This document shows positions 53,233 through 61,782 of a stretch of 64,000 nucleotides of DNA, in pieces. This stretch comes from Oleisolibacter albus. Its GTDB lineage: Bacteria > Pseudomonadota > Alphaproteobacteria > Azospirillales > Azospirillaceae. Numbering within the stretch: position 1 is the first letter of the stretch; each line of letters begins with the position of its first letter. The notes under the pieces were generated by a model. The model saw only the letters and a program-made list of their open reading frames with translations. It was not told the origin of the DNA and searched no databases. Position numbers and translations under genes: made by a program. The stretch is from assembly GCF_003336875.1 (NCBI RefSeq), contig NZ_QGNJ01000016.1, forward strand, positions 42,623 through 106,622, in the 5' to 3' direction.

Positions 53233-53532
53233 ATGATGTATCAGGACGAGCCGATCAAGGTTGCATATGCGTTCCGCAACGGCGCCCACACCTTCCGGGC
53301 CGCCGACCCCCGCCTGGGCGAGGTCGCGGTGACCCATGGCGTGCCGGAGGTCGCCTATGAGGAGGTGACGCGGACCCTGAGCGAGCGGGTGTCGCGGCAA
53401 TTCGGCGCCTATGCCCAGGCCCGTCCGCAGCTGTCCTTCCGCGATTTCTGGACCTGGCTGCAGATGAACCCCATCGCCGCCATGCCCAACGCCCCCTGCC
53501 GGGTCGAGTTCACCTGGGACGTCCGGCACTGA
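53233..53532 (+). CDS. hypothetical protein
   Basis: 99 aa; family not recognised. It is soluble, with aromatic-rich elements (KVAYAFRNGAHTFRA, FRDFWTWLQMNP) and an ending of VEFTWDVRH. No signal peptide, membrane segment or metal motif is seen. GAGG at 53223-53226 supports ATG 53233; in-frame ATGs at 53206 and 53227 are alternatives. The upstream 60 bp are AT-rich (GATTTTTTCTTTCCATTAACC) and probably hold a promoter. It stands alone between mrp and a convergent hydrolase gene. Confidence 0.55.
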   Translation: MMYQDEPIKVAYAFRNGAHTFRAADPRLGEVAVTHGVPEVAYEEVTRTLSERVSRQFGAYAQARPQLSFRDFWTWLQMNPIAAMPNAPCRVEFTWDVRH

Positions 53533-53639
53533 GCCGTCCCCCTGCCCGCACTCCGGATGACGCCGACCGGCGCTGACGATCGGGCGCAGCGGCGCCCGGA
53601 CAGAACCAACGGGACAAGGCCTCCCGCCGGGACAGCGGG

Positions 53640-54686
53640 TCAGCCCACGCCGGCTCCTCCGTCGCCGTCTGCCGCGCCGGCCAACCCCCGTGTCTCGCCG
53701 ATGCGCAGCAGCCAGGCCTGATCCAGCCCGGCAGCGGACGCCGCGGCGCGGAAGCGGGCCGGCGGTTCGAACGGATCTTCCAGCGTCAGCACCACGGTGC
53801 CCCAATGCATGCCGACGATGCGGCGGGCGCGGATATCGCCGGCGATGGCCACCGCTTCCTCCGGCGTGGTGTGGACCGGGCGCATCAGCGGACGCGGGTC
53901 ATAGGCGCCGATGCCGATCATGGCCAGATCGAAGGGGCCGTGCGCGGCGCCGATCTGCCGGAACACCGGGGCGTGATAGCCGGAATCGCCGCCGAACCAG
54001 AGCTTGCGCCCCCCCGCTTCCAGCACATAGGAGCACCACAGCGTCCGGTTCCTGTCGAACAGGCCGCGGGCGCTGGCATGGATGGCCGGCGTCGCCGTGA
54101 CCGTCAGCCCGCCGTGACGGTGGCTGTCGCCCCAATCTAGCTCCTGCACGCTGGTGAATCCCTGCCGGCGCACCAGCGGCGCCAGCCGCAGCGGCACCAC
54201 GGCGGTGCGGATGCCCCGCCGCGCCAGGGCCTTCAGGGTCGGCACGCAGAGATGGTCGTAATGGCTGTGCGACAGCAGCACCAGATCGACCGGCGGCAGC
54301 CGCTCCACCGGCAGGCCCGGCGGCACATAGCGCTTCGGCCCCCAGCCGGGCCGCGGGCTGGCCCAGTCGGACAGCCAGGGATCGGTCAGAATGGTGAGGC
54401 CGCCCAGGCGGATCAGGAAGCAGGCATGGCACAGCCAGGTGATGCTGTCCTGACCGGCGGCACGGGCCGCCGCCAGCCGGGCCTCCGCTTCGGCCAGGGG
54501 CAGCACATGACCGTCTGGAATGGCGACGGGCTGGCCGCCCTTCTGCGACGTGCGTCTCAGGAAGGACAGCATGGCGCGCCAGGACCCCGGCTGGCGCTGC
54601 GGACTTCCGGGCGGATTGCGGAACCCACCCGCGGTATGGTGGGACGGGACAGTCGGGAGCGGATCTTTCGGCATCGTTTCCGGCAA
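53640..54686 (-). CDS. metallo-beta-lactamase-fold hydrolase (NAPE-PLD/UlaG-like)
   Basis: 348 aa. The zinc motif HSHYDHL near residue 139 and downstream metal residues (GDSGYH, HWGT) define an MBL-fold hydrolase of the COG2220 type. The NAPE-PLD-like branch is suggested by HHTAGGFRNPPGS at the N-terminus, the TWLCHACFLIRLGGLTILTDPWLSDWASP segment and GAYDPRPLMRPVHTTPEEA. That branch hydrolyses phospholipid-like or lactone substrates; the actual one here is unknown. Because the N-terminal motif fits the family, the long start at 54686 was kept. Confidence 0.85.
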   Translation of the reverse strand: MPETMPKDPLPTVPSHHTAGGFRNPPGSPQRQPGSWRAMLSFLRRTSQKGGQPVAIPDGHVLPLAEAEARLAAARAAGQDSITWLCHACFLIRLGGLTILTDPWLSDWASPRPGWGPKRYVPPGLPVERLPPVDLVLLSHSHYDHLCVPTLKALARRGIRTAVVPLRLAPLVRRQGFTSVQELDWGDSHRHGGLTVTATPAIHASARGLFDRNRTLWCSYVLEAGGRKLWFGGDSGYHAPVFRQIGAAHGPFDLAMIGIGAYDPRPLMRPVHTTPEEAVAIAGDIRARRIVGMHWGTVVLTLEDPFEPPARFRAAASAAGLDQAWLLRIGETRGLAGAADGDGGAGVG

Positions 54687-54779
54687 ATGGGCGCGGCCCC
54701 GTCAGAAATCCAGCCCCGAAGCGCCGCACGGCCGATGTGGGAGCCGATGCGGGATCGGTCCCGCCGGCAGGGGCCGGCG

Positions 54780-55310
54780 CTAATCCCCGAAGCGCTGCAA
54801 GGGCGGCGGCGCCGTCTTCAGCAGCTCTTCCAGCAGACCGACGATCTCCTCCATCTCCAGGCGGACCTTGTCCAGCTCCTCGGAGGTCTTGTCGTCCAGT
54901 GCCGCTTCCAGCAGCATCATGTCATAGTCGCGCAGCACCCCCTCGAAGGCGTCGCGCTCCATCTCCAGGATCTCGTAAGCCCCCAACGCATGCACCAGCA
55001 TGTCGGGCGGATGGCGGAAGAAGGCCAGGCTGATGCGGGTGAAGGCGGCGATGCCGCGCAGGCGCATGCGCACCAGCCAGCCCTTGAGATCCTCCGGCAC
55101 GCCCTGGCGCGGCGCCTCCTCGGCCTTGTCGCTGATCGTGAAGATCATCGACTGGATTTCCAGATACTGGGCGCGGGCCTTCTTGTAGTCGGGAAAGGTG
55201 CGCAGGGTCTGACCCACGCTCTTCTCGAACTGGACGACCGCATCGGACAGCGACCGCGCCAGTTTGCGCATCACCGTTGCCCGCTGGGCCAACTCCTGTT
55301 CATACCGCAT
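54780..55310 (-). CDS. hypothetical alpha-helical protein
   Basis: 176 aa; family not recognised. Nearly all helical with heptad-like stretches at both ends (LARSLSDAVVQFEKSVGQTL and LDKVRLEMEEIVGLLEELLK), acidic in the second half, and without membrane segments or cysteines. It may be a coiled-coil cytoplasmic protein. It is divergent from the polysaccharide locus that starts at 55568. Codon bias is typical of the chromosome, which supports a real gene. Confidence 0.7.
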   Translation of the reverse strand: MRYEQELAQRATVMRKLARSLSDAVVQFEKSVGQTLRTFPDYKKARAQYLEIQSMIFTISDKAEEAPRQGVPEDLKGWLVRMRLRGIAAFTRISLAFFRHPPDMLVHALGAYEILEMERDAFEGVLRDYDMMLLEAALDDKTSEELDKVRLEMEEIVGLLEELLKTAPPPLQRFGD

Positions 55311-55567
55311 GGCGTCCTCATGCCGGGAAATCCGCCACCACCTTATCGCGGCGAAACACCCCCTGCCAGCCCTGCCACGCCGGCTTTACCGCCCTTGCCC
55401 CCCGACTAACCGTCTGGATAGCCGCGCAAGGTGCCGCGACAGCCACCCTCCGCTCTGCCTATGGTTCCCCTGGCTTCGACGGCACGCGAAGGGCGTGCGC
55501 CCCGTGCCCGGTCGGGCTCCCGCGCGTTACCCGCCGGACAGACCGGCAGCGGAGGGATCTGGGGTCC

Positions 55568-56518
55568 ATGCTCACCGTCATCTTCTCGTCCCACAACGGG
55601 GCCCGCACCCTGCCGCGGGTGCTGGAGGCCTACACGCGCCTGATCGCGCCGCGGGGTGGCTGGCGCCTGATCGCCGTGGACAACGGCAGCAGCGACGACA
55701 CGCCCGCCATCCTGTCCTCCTTCGTCGGCCGGCTGCCGCTGACGCTGCTGCGTGAAGCCGGCAAGGGCAAGAACCGGGCCCTGAACCGGGCCCTGCCCCA
55801 GGCCGAGGGCGATCTGTTCGTCTTCACCGACGATGACGCCGTGCCGGAGCCGGACTGGCTTCTGCGCCTGCGGGCCGCGGCGGATGCGCACCGGGAGCAT
55901 GACATCTTCGGCGGCGCCATCCGCCCCTTCTGGCCGCACGACCCGCCGGACTGGATGGCCCGGTTCAAGCTGCCGCTGAACGTGCTCTATGCCGTGACGC
56001 AGGAGCAGGAGGGTCCCTGCGCCGCCTCCCTGGTCTGGGGTCCCAACATGGCCATCCGGGCGGCGGTCTTCCGCCAGGGACACCGGTTCGACGACACGGT
56101 CGGACCCGACGGCACCCCCGCCTATGCCATGGGCAGCGAGACGGAGTTCAACACGCGGCTGGAGCGGGCCGGCCACCGGGCCTGGTTCGTGGCCGACGCC
56201 CTGGTTCACCACATGATCCGGCCGGAACAGATGGACGAAGGCTGGATCCTGGGCCGCGCCTACCGCCATGGCCGCGGCATCCGCCGCTTCGACCCGGACC
56301 GCGGCGGCGGCGGCCCGATGATCGGCGCCCTGCCGCTGGCCGTCGCCGCCCGGCTGGCCTTCTACCGGGCGGCGGCGCCGCTGGTGCGGCCGCTGCCGCC
56401 GTCGCGCAAGCGCTTCTGGATGCTCTGGCGGGAGCAATGGTACCGCGGCCTGGCCGACAGCTACCGCATGGGGCCGCCCCCCCGCCTGGGCACCCCGCAG
56501 CCCACGCGTGCCGCATGA
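55568..56518 (+). CDS. family-2 glycosyltransferase
   Basis: 316 aa GT-A fold enzyme. It starts with LTVIFSSHNGARTLPRVLEAY and has the nucleotide-sugar loop VDNGSSDDTPAIL, the metal-binding FTDDDAVPEPDWL (DDD in place of DxD) and the acceptor-side ETEFNTRLERAGH. It transfers a sugar in surface-polysaccharide assembly. GGAGGG lies upstream of ATG 55568. Its stop overlaps the start of the flippase gene (ATGA). Confidence 0.9.
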   Translation: MLTVIFSSHNGARTLPRVLEAYTRLIAPRGGWRLIAVDNGSSDDTPAILSSFVGRLPLTLLREAGKGKNRALNRALPQAEGDLFVFTDDDAVPEPDWLLRLRAAADAHREHDIFGGAIRPFWPHDPPDWMARFKLPLNVLYAVTQEQEGPCAASLVWGPNMAIRAAVFRQGHRFDDTVGPDGTPAYAMGSETEFNTRLERAGHRAWFVADALVHHMIRPEQMDEGWILGRAYRHGRGIRRFDPDRGGGGPMIGALPLAVAARLAFYRAAAPLVRPLPPSRKRFWMLWREQWYRGLADSYRMGPPPRLGTPQPTRAA

Positions 56519-57969
56519 TCCGGCGCTCCTTCCTGTTCTCCTTCGCCCAGAGCTACAGCTCGCAGATGGTCCGCATCGTCAGTCTGGTGCTGCTGGCCCG
56601 CCTGCTGTCGCCCGACGATTTCGGCGTCTTCGCCTCCGGCCAGGCCATCATGATGCTGATCCTGGTGGTGGCCGAGTTCGGCCTGACCAAATATCTGATC
56701 CAGGAGACGGCGCTGACGCCGGAGCGGGAGCGCACGGCGCTGGGCCTGTCGCTGCTGGTGTCGCTGGCCTGTGCCGCCTGCGTCTATCTAGCCGCCGCCT
56801 TCGGCGTGGGACTGGTCTGGGACCGGCAATTGGCGGCCACGGTGTCCATCCTGGCGGTCTGCCTGCTGGTCCAGCCGCTGACCCTGCCGATCATGGCCAT
56901 GACCCAGCGGCAGATGCGGTTCGACACGCTGTTCTACATCGGCACCTTCAAGACGCTGATGAATGTGGCGGTGTCCGTGATCCTGGCCTGGCAGGGCTTC
57001 GGCTATCTGTCGCTGGCCTGGGGCATGGCGGCGGAGCATCTGTCCGGTGCTGTCTGCGCCCTGCTGCTGCTGAAGCGCTATCCCGTGCGCAAGCCCAGCC
57101 TGTCGCGCTGGCGCGAGGTGTTCCGCTTCGGCCGGCTGGCCACCGGCATGGGCATCCTGCACGAGTTCGGCAATACCAGCACGCTGGTGGTGGGGCAGGT
57201 CTTCCTGGGCTATGCCGCCGTCGGCCTGCTGAACCGGGCGCAGGCCGTCAACACCCTGTTCGACAAGGTCATCCTGCAGGCGGTGACGCCGGTGATCCTG
57301 CCGGCGCTGGGCGCCGCCACGCGGGAGGGGCGGGATCTGAAGCCGCTCTACACCACCAAGCTGGCCTTCCTGTCGGCGGCCTGCTGGCCCTTCTTCCTGT
57401 TCGTCTTCCTGTTCGCCGAGCCGCTGGTCGGCGTGCTGCTGGGCCACCAGTGGGACGAGGCGGTGCCCGTGGTGCGCATCCTGTCGGGCGTCGGCCTGTT
57501 CATGCCCTTCACCCATCTGTCGATCCAGTTCGTCATCGTGCTGGGCACGCTGGATGTGTGGCTGCGGCGGCTGGCCTGGTCGCAGCTGGCCCGGCTGGCC
57601 CTCTGCATCGGCGCCGCCCAGCTGTCACTGGCCTGGCTGGCCGCCACGCTGGTGGTGGACTGGGGCATCAAGGCCTGGATCATGCAGCGCCCGATCAAGA
57701 TGAAGCTGGACTTCACCCTGGCCGACCTGTGGCGCGCGACCGGCCCCAGCCTGGCCATGACCGCCGCCTGCGGTGCCGCCATGCTGGCCGTGCTGACGCT
57801 GGTGCCGGCCGGCCACGACTGGAGCCTGGTCCTGGTCGGCGCCGGCGTCTGGTGCCTGACCTGGCTTGGCTCGGCCCTGCTGGTCCATGACCGCATCCGG
57901 GGCGAGGTGCTGCACCTGCTGGGGGCCGTCCGCCGGCGTCTGACCCGCTCCGGCGCGGCCACGGCCTGA
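56515..57969 (+). CDS. Wzx-like polysaccharide flippase (first copy)
   Basis: 484 aa, about 12-14 membrane segments. It starts with the MOP-superfamily pattern SFLFSFAQSYSSQMVRIVSLVLLARLLSPDDFGVFASGQ. The polysaccharide-synthesis family signature KYLIQE and FGRLATGMGILHEFGN in the centre support a Wzx/WzxC type that flips lipid-linked repeat units across the inner membrane. It overlaps the glycosyltransferase by 4 bp and is followed 4 bp later by a second flippase gene. Confidence 0.88.
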   Translation: MIRRSFLFSFAQSYSSQMVRIVSLVLLARLLSPDDFGVFASGQAIMMLILVVAEFGLTKYLIQETALTPERERTALGLSLLVSLACAACVYLAAAFGVGLVWDRQLAATVSILAVCLLVQPLTLPIMAMTQRQMRFDTLFYIGTFKTLMNVAVSVILAWQGFGYLSLAWGMAAEHLSGAVCALLLLKRYPVRKPSLSRWREVFRFGRLATGMGILHEFGNTSTLVVGQVFLGYAAVGLLNRAQAVNTLFDKVILQAVTPVILPALGAATREGRDLKPLYTTKLAFLSAACWPFFLFVFLFAEPLVGVLLGHQWDEAVPVVRILSGVGLFMPFTHLSIQFVIVLGTLDVWLRRLAWSQLARLALCIGAAQLSLAWLAATLVVDWGIKAWIMQRPIKMKLDFTLADLWRATGPSLAMTAACGAAMLAVLTLVPAGHDWSLVLVGAGVWCLTWLGSALLVHDRIRGEVLHLLGAVRRRLTRSGAATA

Positions 57970-57973
57970 TCCC

Positions 57974-58003
57974 ATGCACAGCCGCCGAATGCACAGCCGC
58001 CGA
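57974..58003 (+). repeat. 15-bp tandem duplication containing the start codon
   Basis: ATGCACAGCCGCCGA occurs at 57974-57988 and again at 57989-58003, giving two in-frame ATGs and an N-terminus of MHSRR twice. Either copy could be the start of the second flippase. It looks like a slipped-strand duplication and could allow strain-to-strain variation. Confidence 0.75.
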
Positions 58004-59401
58004 CGCACCGGACGCGGCTGGGCCGTGCTGGACCGCTGGAGCCAGCAGGGCGCGCAGTTGGCCGGCGCGCTGCTGGTGGCGCGGCTGATCGGGCCACAGG
58101 CCTTCGGCACCGCCGCCCTGGTGCTGCTGGCCCTGACCTTTCTCCAGGGGTTGCTGCTGGACGGGCTGACCGACGCCGTGCTGCGCCGGCAGCGCCTGAC
58201 CCGCGGGGGGCTTGCCACGGCTGTCTGGGCCAGCGCCCTGGCCGGGCTTCTGGTGCTGGCCCTGCTGGCCGCCGCCGCGGCAGCGGCAGCGGCAGCAACG
58301 GGGACTGCGGCGGGGCCGGGCTTCATGACCCTGCTGCTGCTGGGGGCGCTGTCCCTGCCGGCCACCGGCCCAGCCGCCGTTCTCGACGGGCTGGCGCGCC
58401 GGCAGCAGCGGTTTCGGCTGCTGGCCCTGCGCGGCGTGCTGGCGCATGGCCCGGCCTGGGGACTGGCCGTGCTGCTGGCGGCCTGGGGCCAGGGCGCCCT
58501 GGCCATGGTCGCGGCCCAGGCCACCCTGCGCTGGCTGGAGCTGGCCCTGCTGGTGGCCGGGCTGGGGCTGCCCCGGCCGCGGATCACCCGCCCGGACCTC
58601 GTCCGGCTGCTGCGCGATGCCGCCGACGGCACCGCGATGAAGATCACCGGCTTCCTGGTGCTGCAGGCCGAACGGGTGCTGATCGGCACCCTGGCCGGGC
58701 CGGCGGCGCTGGGCCTTTACGGGCTGGCGCGGCGGCTGGTGGACAATCTGGTCTTCGCCCTGGCCGGGGTGGCGGGGCCGTTGCTGTTCCGTGACCTGTC
58801 GCGCCTGCCGCCGGGCGCGGCGGCGGACCCGCTGCGGCGGCAGGCCGGTCTGCTGGCCCTGGCCGCCGCCCCCGCCTTCCTGGGACTGGCCGTGGTGGCC
58901 GGGCCGCTGCTGGCCGCCCTGCTGGGGCCGGCCTGGGCGGACGCCGCCGCCCTGCTGCCGCTGCTGGCGCTGGGCGGGCTGTTCACCGCCCTGGCCTGGC
59001 TGCTGATCGCGGCCCTGCGCGCCCTGGGCGGCGGCGGCGAGGCTGTCCGCACCAACCTGCTGCTGGCCTTCGTCAAGATCACGGCCGTGCTGCTGGCCCT
59101 GCCCCAGGGCCTGACGGCCGTGGCCTGGGTCGATCCGGCCTGCGCCCTGCTGGGCCTGGGCCTGTGGGCGGGACGGCTGCACCGGCTCTGTCCGGCCCTG
59201 CCGCGGGCGGCCCTGGCCGCCGCCTGGTCGCCGCTGCTGCTGGCGGCCGGCATGGCCGCGCTGGTCGCCGCCCTGGCCCGGCTGCTGCCGGACCACCTCC
59301 CGCCGGCTGCGGCCCTGACACTGCTGATCGGGGCCGGGATCGGCCTCTACACGCTGGGCCTGCGGCTCACCGGCCTGGCGGCGGGCCCCCTGCGCTCATG
59401 A
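57974..59401 (+). CDS. Wzx-like polysaccharide flippase (second copy)
   Basis: 475 aa, about 12 or more membrane segments, extremely Ala/Leu/Gly-rich. It has the same N-terminal pattern as the first copy (DRWSQQGAQLAGALLVARLIGPQAFGTAALV) and ALGLYGLARRLVDNLVF in the centre. Sequence identity with the first copy looks low apart from these family features, so it is an old paralogue or a functionally distinct flippase. An alanine run (about residues 98-107) is encoded by GCC/GCG/GCA repeats. Its stop overlaps the stop of the convergent glycosyltransferase gene by 6 bp (59396-59401). Confidence 0.8.
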   Translation: MHSRRMHSRRRTGRGWAVLDRWSQQGAQLAGALLVARLIGPQAFGTAALVLLALTFLQGLLLDGLTDAVLRRQRLTRGGLATAVWASALAGLLVLALLAAAAAAAAAATGTAAGPGFMTLLLLGALSLPATGPAAVLDGLARRQQRFRLLALRGVLAHGPAWGLAVLLAAWGQGALAMVAAQATLRWLELALLVAGLGLPRPRITRPDLVRLLRDAADGTAMKITGFLVLQAERVLIGTLAGPAALGLYGLARRLVDNLVFALAGVAGPLLFRDLSRLPPGAAADPLRRQAGLLALAAAPAFLGLAVVAGPLLAALLGPAWADAAALLPLLALGGLFTALAWLLIAALRALGGGGEAVRTNLLLAFVKITAVLLALPQGLTAVAWVDPACALLGLGLWAGRLHRLCPALPRAALAAAWSPLLLAAGMAALVAALARLLPDHLPPAAALTLLIGAGIGLYTLGLRLTGLAAGPLRS

Positions 59402-60475
59402 CGCCGCCGGCAGCATCAGACGCGGGGGCGCCCCGGCCGGCTTGTGCGCCGCCAGGGTGGCGACACGGGCGCGGCGGCGGCGCTCCAGCGGCGGCATCAC
59501 CGGCGCCCCCGCCCGGTCGAGCCGGTCGCCGACGCGCAGGAAATGCTCGGCCGGCACCCGGCCCGCCATTTCCCGGCCGGTCAGCCGGGCCAGCTGGGCC
59601 ACGACGCCCTTGGGCCGGATGGTCAGGGGCAGCAGCGGGTCCAGCGCCATGGCCCGCGCCAGCCGGGCCAGACCGCGCCGGTGCCGCCCGACCTTGAGAT
59701 CGCGCTTGGCCGCATAGAGCTCGAACTTGGCCCGCGTCAGGCGGAACAGCCAGGCCGGCAGCTCGGGATGCTCGGCCTGCAGCCGGTCCAGCAGTTCGGC
59801 GTGGAACTGCTCGGTCTCATGGGTGCGGTGGGACAGGCTGGTGGCCAGGATGCGATAGCCGACCAGGAATTCCGGGACCACGGCGAAGCGCCAGCGCTCG
59901 GCCAGACGCAGCGCCATCATGCCCTCGTCGTAATGGGGCAGGCTGGTGTCGTATCCGCCCACGGCCAGCATGGCCGCCTTCCGCATCAGCATGGTGCTGC
60001 CATTGCCGATGAAGCCGTACATGATCAGCGGCGGGAACGGATTCTCGTCGAAGCTGAAGGCATGGATGATGCCGTTGGGAATGACGCGGCTGCGCTCGTC
60101 GATGGCCCAGGACCAGCAATAGACCAGGGCCGTGCCCGGCCCGCTGGCCTGCATCAGCGCCATCTGCTTCTCCAGCTTGGTCGGCTGCCACAGATCGTCG
60201 CCGTCCAGGGTGGCGATGAACTCGCCGCGCGCCAGATGCAGGCCGGTGTTGCGGGCCACGGGACAGCCGCCATTGGGCTGGCGGTGCAGCCGCACCCGCG
60301 GGTCGCGCGCCGCCAGCTCGGCCGCGATCCCGGCGGTGGCGTCCTGCGAGCCGTCATCGACGACGATCAGCTCCAGCGACCGCCAGGTCTGGGCCAGGGC
60401 GGATTCCAGCGTCTCGCGCAGGGTCCGCGCCGCATTCCAGACGGGGACGATGATCGACACCAGGGGCTCTTGCAT
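59396..60475 (-). CDS. family-2 glycosyltransferase
   Basis: 359 aa. The classical GT2 start is VSIIVPVWNAARTLRETLESAL, with VVDDGSQDATAGIAAEL and the DxD motif in FIATLDGDDLWQPTKLEKQ. The long C-terminal helical extension is typical of capsule and LPS transferases. It faces the flippase gene and lies 31 bp after the acyltransferase gene on the same strand, with which it is probably cotranscribed. Confidence 0.9.
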   Translation of the reverse strand: MQEPLVSIIVPVWNAARTLRETLESALAQTWRSLELIVVDDGSQDATAGIAAELAARDPRVRLHRQPNGGCPVARNTGLHLARGEFIATLDGDDLWQPTKLEKQMALMQASGPGTALVYCWSWAIDERSRVIPNGIIHAFSFDENPFPPLIMYGFIGNGSTMLMRKAAMLAVGGYDTSLPHYDEGMMALRLAERWRFAVVPEFLVGYRILATSLSHRTHETEQFHAELLDRLQAEHPELPAWLFRLTRAKFELYAAKRDLKVGRHRRGLARLARAMALDPLLPLTIRPKGVVAQLARLTGREMAGRVPAEHFLRVGDRLDRAGAPVMPPLERRRRARVATLAAHKPAGAPPRLMLPAAS

Positions 60476-60506
60476 CCGGTAACCTCAAGAAAATCCGGGA
60501 CGGTTC

Positions 60507-61613
60507 TCAGGACAACGCGCCGGACCCGGCGCGGGTGCCCGGCAGCAGGGCCCGCGCCAGCCGCCGGCCCATGCGGATGCCCGGCTGTTCCACCGTGCGG
60601 ACCATCAGATCGGCCAGCCCCAGCGACAGCAGGACCCCGAGATAGAGCAGCGGCAGCACCGCCGGGCCGCGCAGGCCGGACCAGGCGCCGGCGCCCCAGG
60701 CCACGGCTTCCAGCACCAGGTAATGCACGAGATAAAGGGAATAGCTGATGCGGCCGAGATACTGGGCCAGCGGACCGGTCATGCTGACAGCCCAGAGACG
60801 CCCCAGCACGGGCAGCCGCTCCGATCCCGGCATCAGCATCAGCGCCACCAGCAGCCAGGCCGCCACCGGCAGGTTGAGAAGGGCAAGGGCGGCCGCGATG
60901 GCCACGGCCAGCGCCAGCCGCACCGGCCCGTCGCCGGGCAGCCGTCCCGCGGCGATGGCGGCCAGCCAGCGGTCGGTCAGCATGCCCAGCAGGAACAGAT
61001 GCAGGCAGAGCAGCAGAAAGCTGGGCTTGGCCCAGGCCAGGGGCACCTGCCCCATGGCCAGCACCAGCAGGCCGCAGCCCCCCAGCACCAGCCAGCGCAG
61101 CCGCGGCAGCGCCAGACCCGCGGCGATCAGCGGCGCCAGCAGATAGAACTGCCATTCCACCGATACGCTCCACCCCGGCGCCAGGAAGGCGGTGGAACTG
61201 CCGGGCAGCCAGCTGTCCGGCACCAGCCCATGCATCAGCGACAGGTGCAGCAGCACATGCTCCGCCATATCGGCCTTGTGGGCGGCGAACAGGGGCAGTG
61301 CTGTATAGAGCAGCAGCCCGGCGGCGAAGCAGAGCAGGAAGGCGGGATAGAGCCGCAGGAAGCGCCGCAGGATGAAGATGGCATAGGGTTCCGGTGCCAC
61401 CCGCAGCTGGCGGCCGATGACGAATCCGCTGAGGATGACGAACACGGCCACCGCCAGCTCGCCATTGCCCAGCAGGCCGGCCAGACGGGACCCGGGATAG
61501 GTCTCGCGCAGCAGGGCGAACTGCACCACATGGGCGTTGACCACCCACAGGGAAAGCCAGCCGCGCAGCCCGTCCAGATCCGACAGGCGCGCCGGTGAAG
61601 TCAATGCGGTCAT
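60507..61613 (-). CDS. acyltransferase-3 family membrane acyltransferase
   Basis: 368 aa with about ten membrane segments. The N-terminal signature is LSDLDGLRGWLSLWVVNAHVVQF, with the invariant Arg and His of the family. Mid-protein features include SWLPGSSTAFLAPGWSVSVEWQFYLLAPLI. OafA/ExoZ-type enzymes attach acetyl or other acyl groups to exopolysaccharide or O-antigen sugars. It shares the minus strand with the glycosyltransferase downstream and is divergent from the polymerase/ligase gene. Confidence 0.9.
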   Translation of the reverse strand: MTALTSPARLSDLDGLRGWLSLWVVNAHVVQFALLRETYPGSRLAGLLGNGELAVAVFVILSGFVIGRQLRVAPEPYAIFILRRFLRLYPAFLLCFAAGLLLYTALPLFAAHKADMAEHVLLHLSLMHGLVPDSWLPGSSTAFLAPGWSVSVEWQFYLLAPLIAAGLALPRLRWLVLGGCGLLVLAMGQVPLAWAKPSFLLLCLHLFLLGMLTDRWLAAIAAGRLPGDGPVRLALAVAIAAALALLNLPVAAWLLVALMLMPGSERLPVLGRLWAVSMTGPLAQYLGRISYSLYLVHYLVLEAVAWGAGAWSGLRGPAVLPLLYLGVLLSLGLADLMVRTVEQPGIRMGRRLARALLPGTRAGSGALS

Positions 61614-61782
61614 GATCGTCCGAAGAATGAAGCGCGTGTCGGATTAAAGGCTGTGCGCACCGGGGCGGGCAACGGCTCTCCCGCGGTGCGAAACTCTGGT
61701 TAGCCCGAATGCTTTGTTGGCTGTGGCCGGGGGGCCGGCGTTAGCTGCCGGCAGTGACAGCGGAGCGGACGACCACCCGGCC

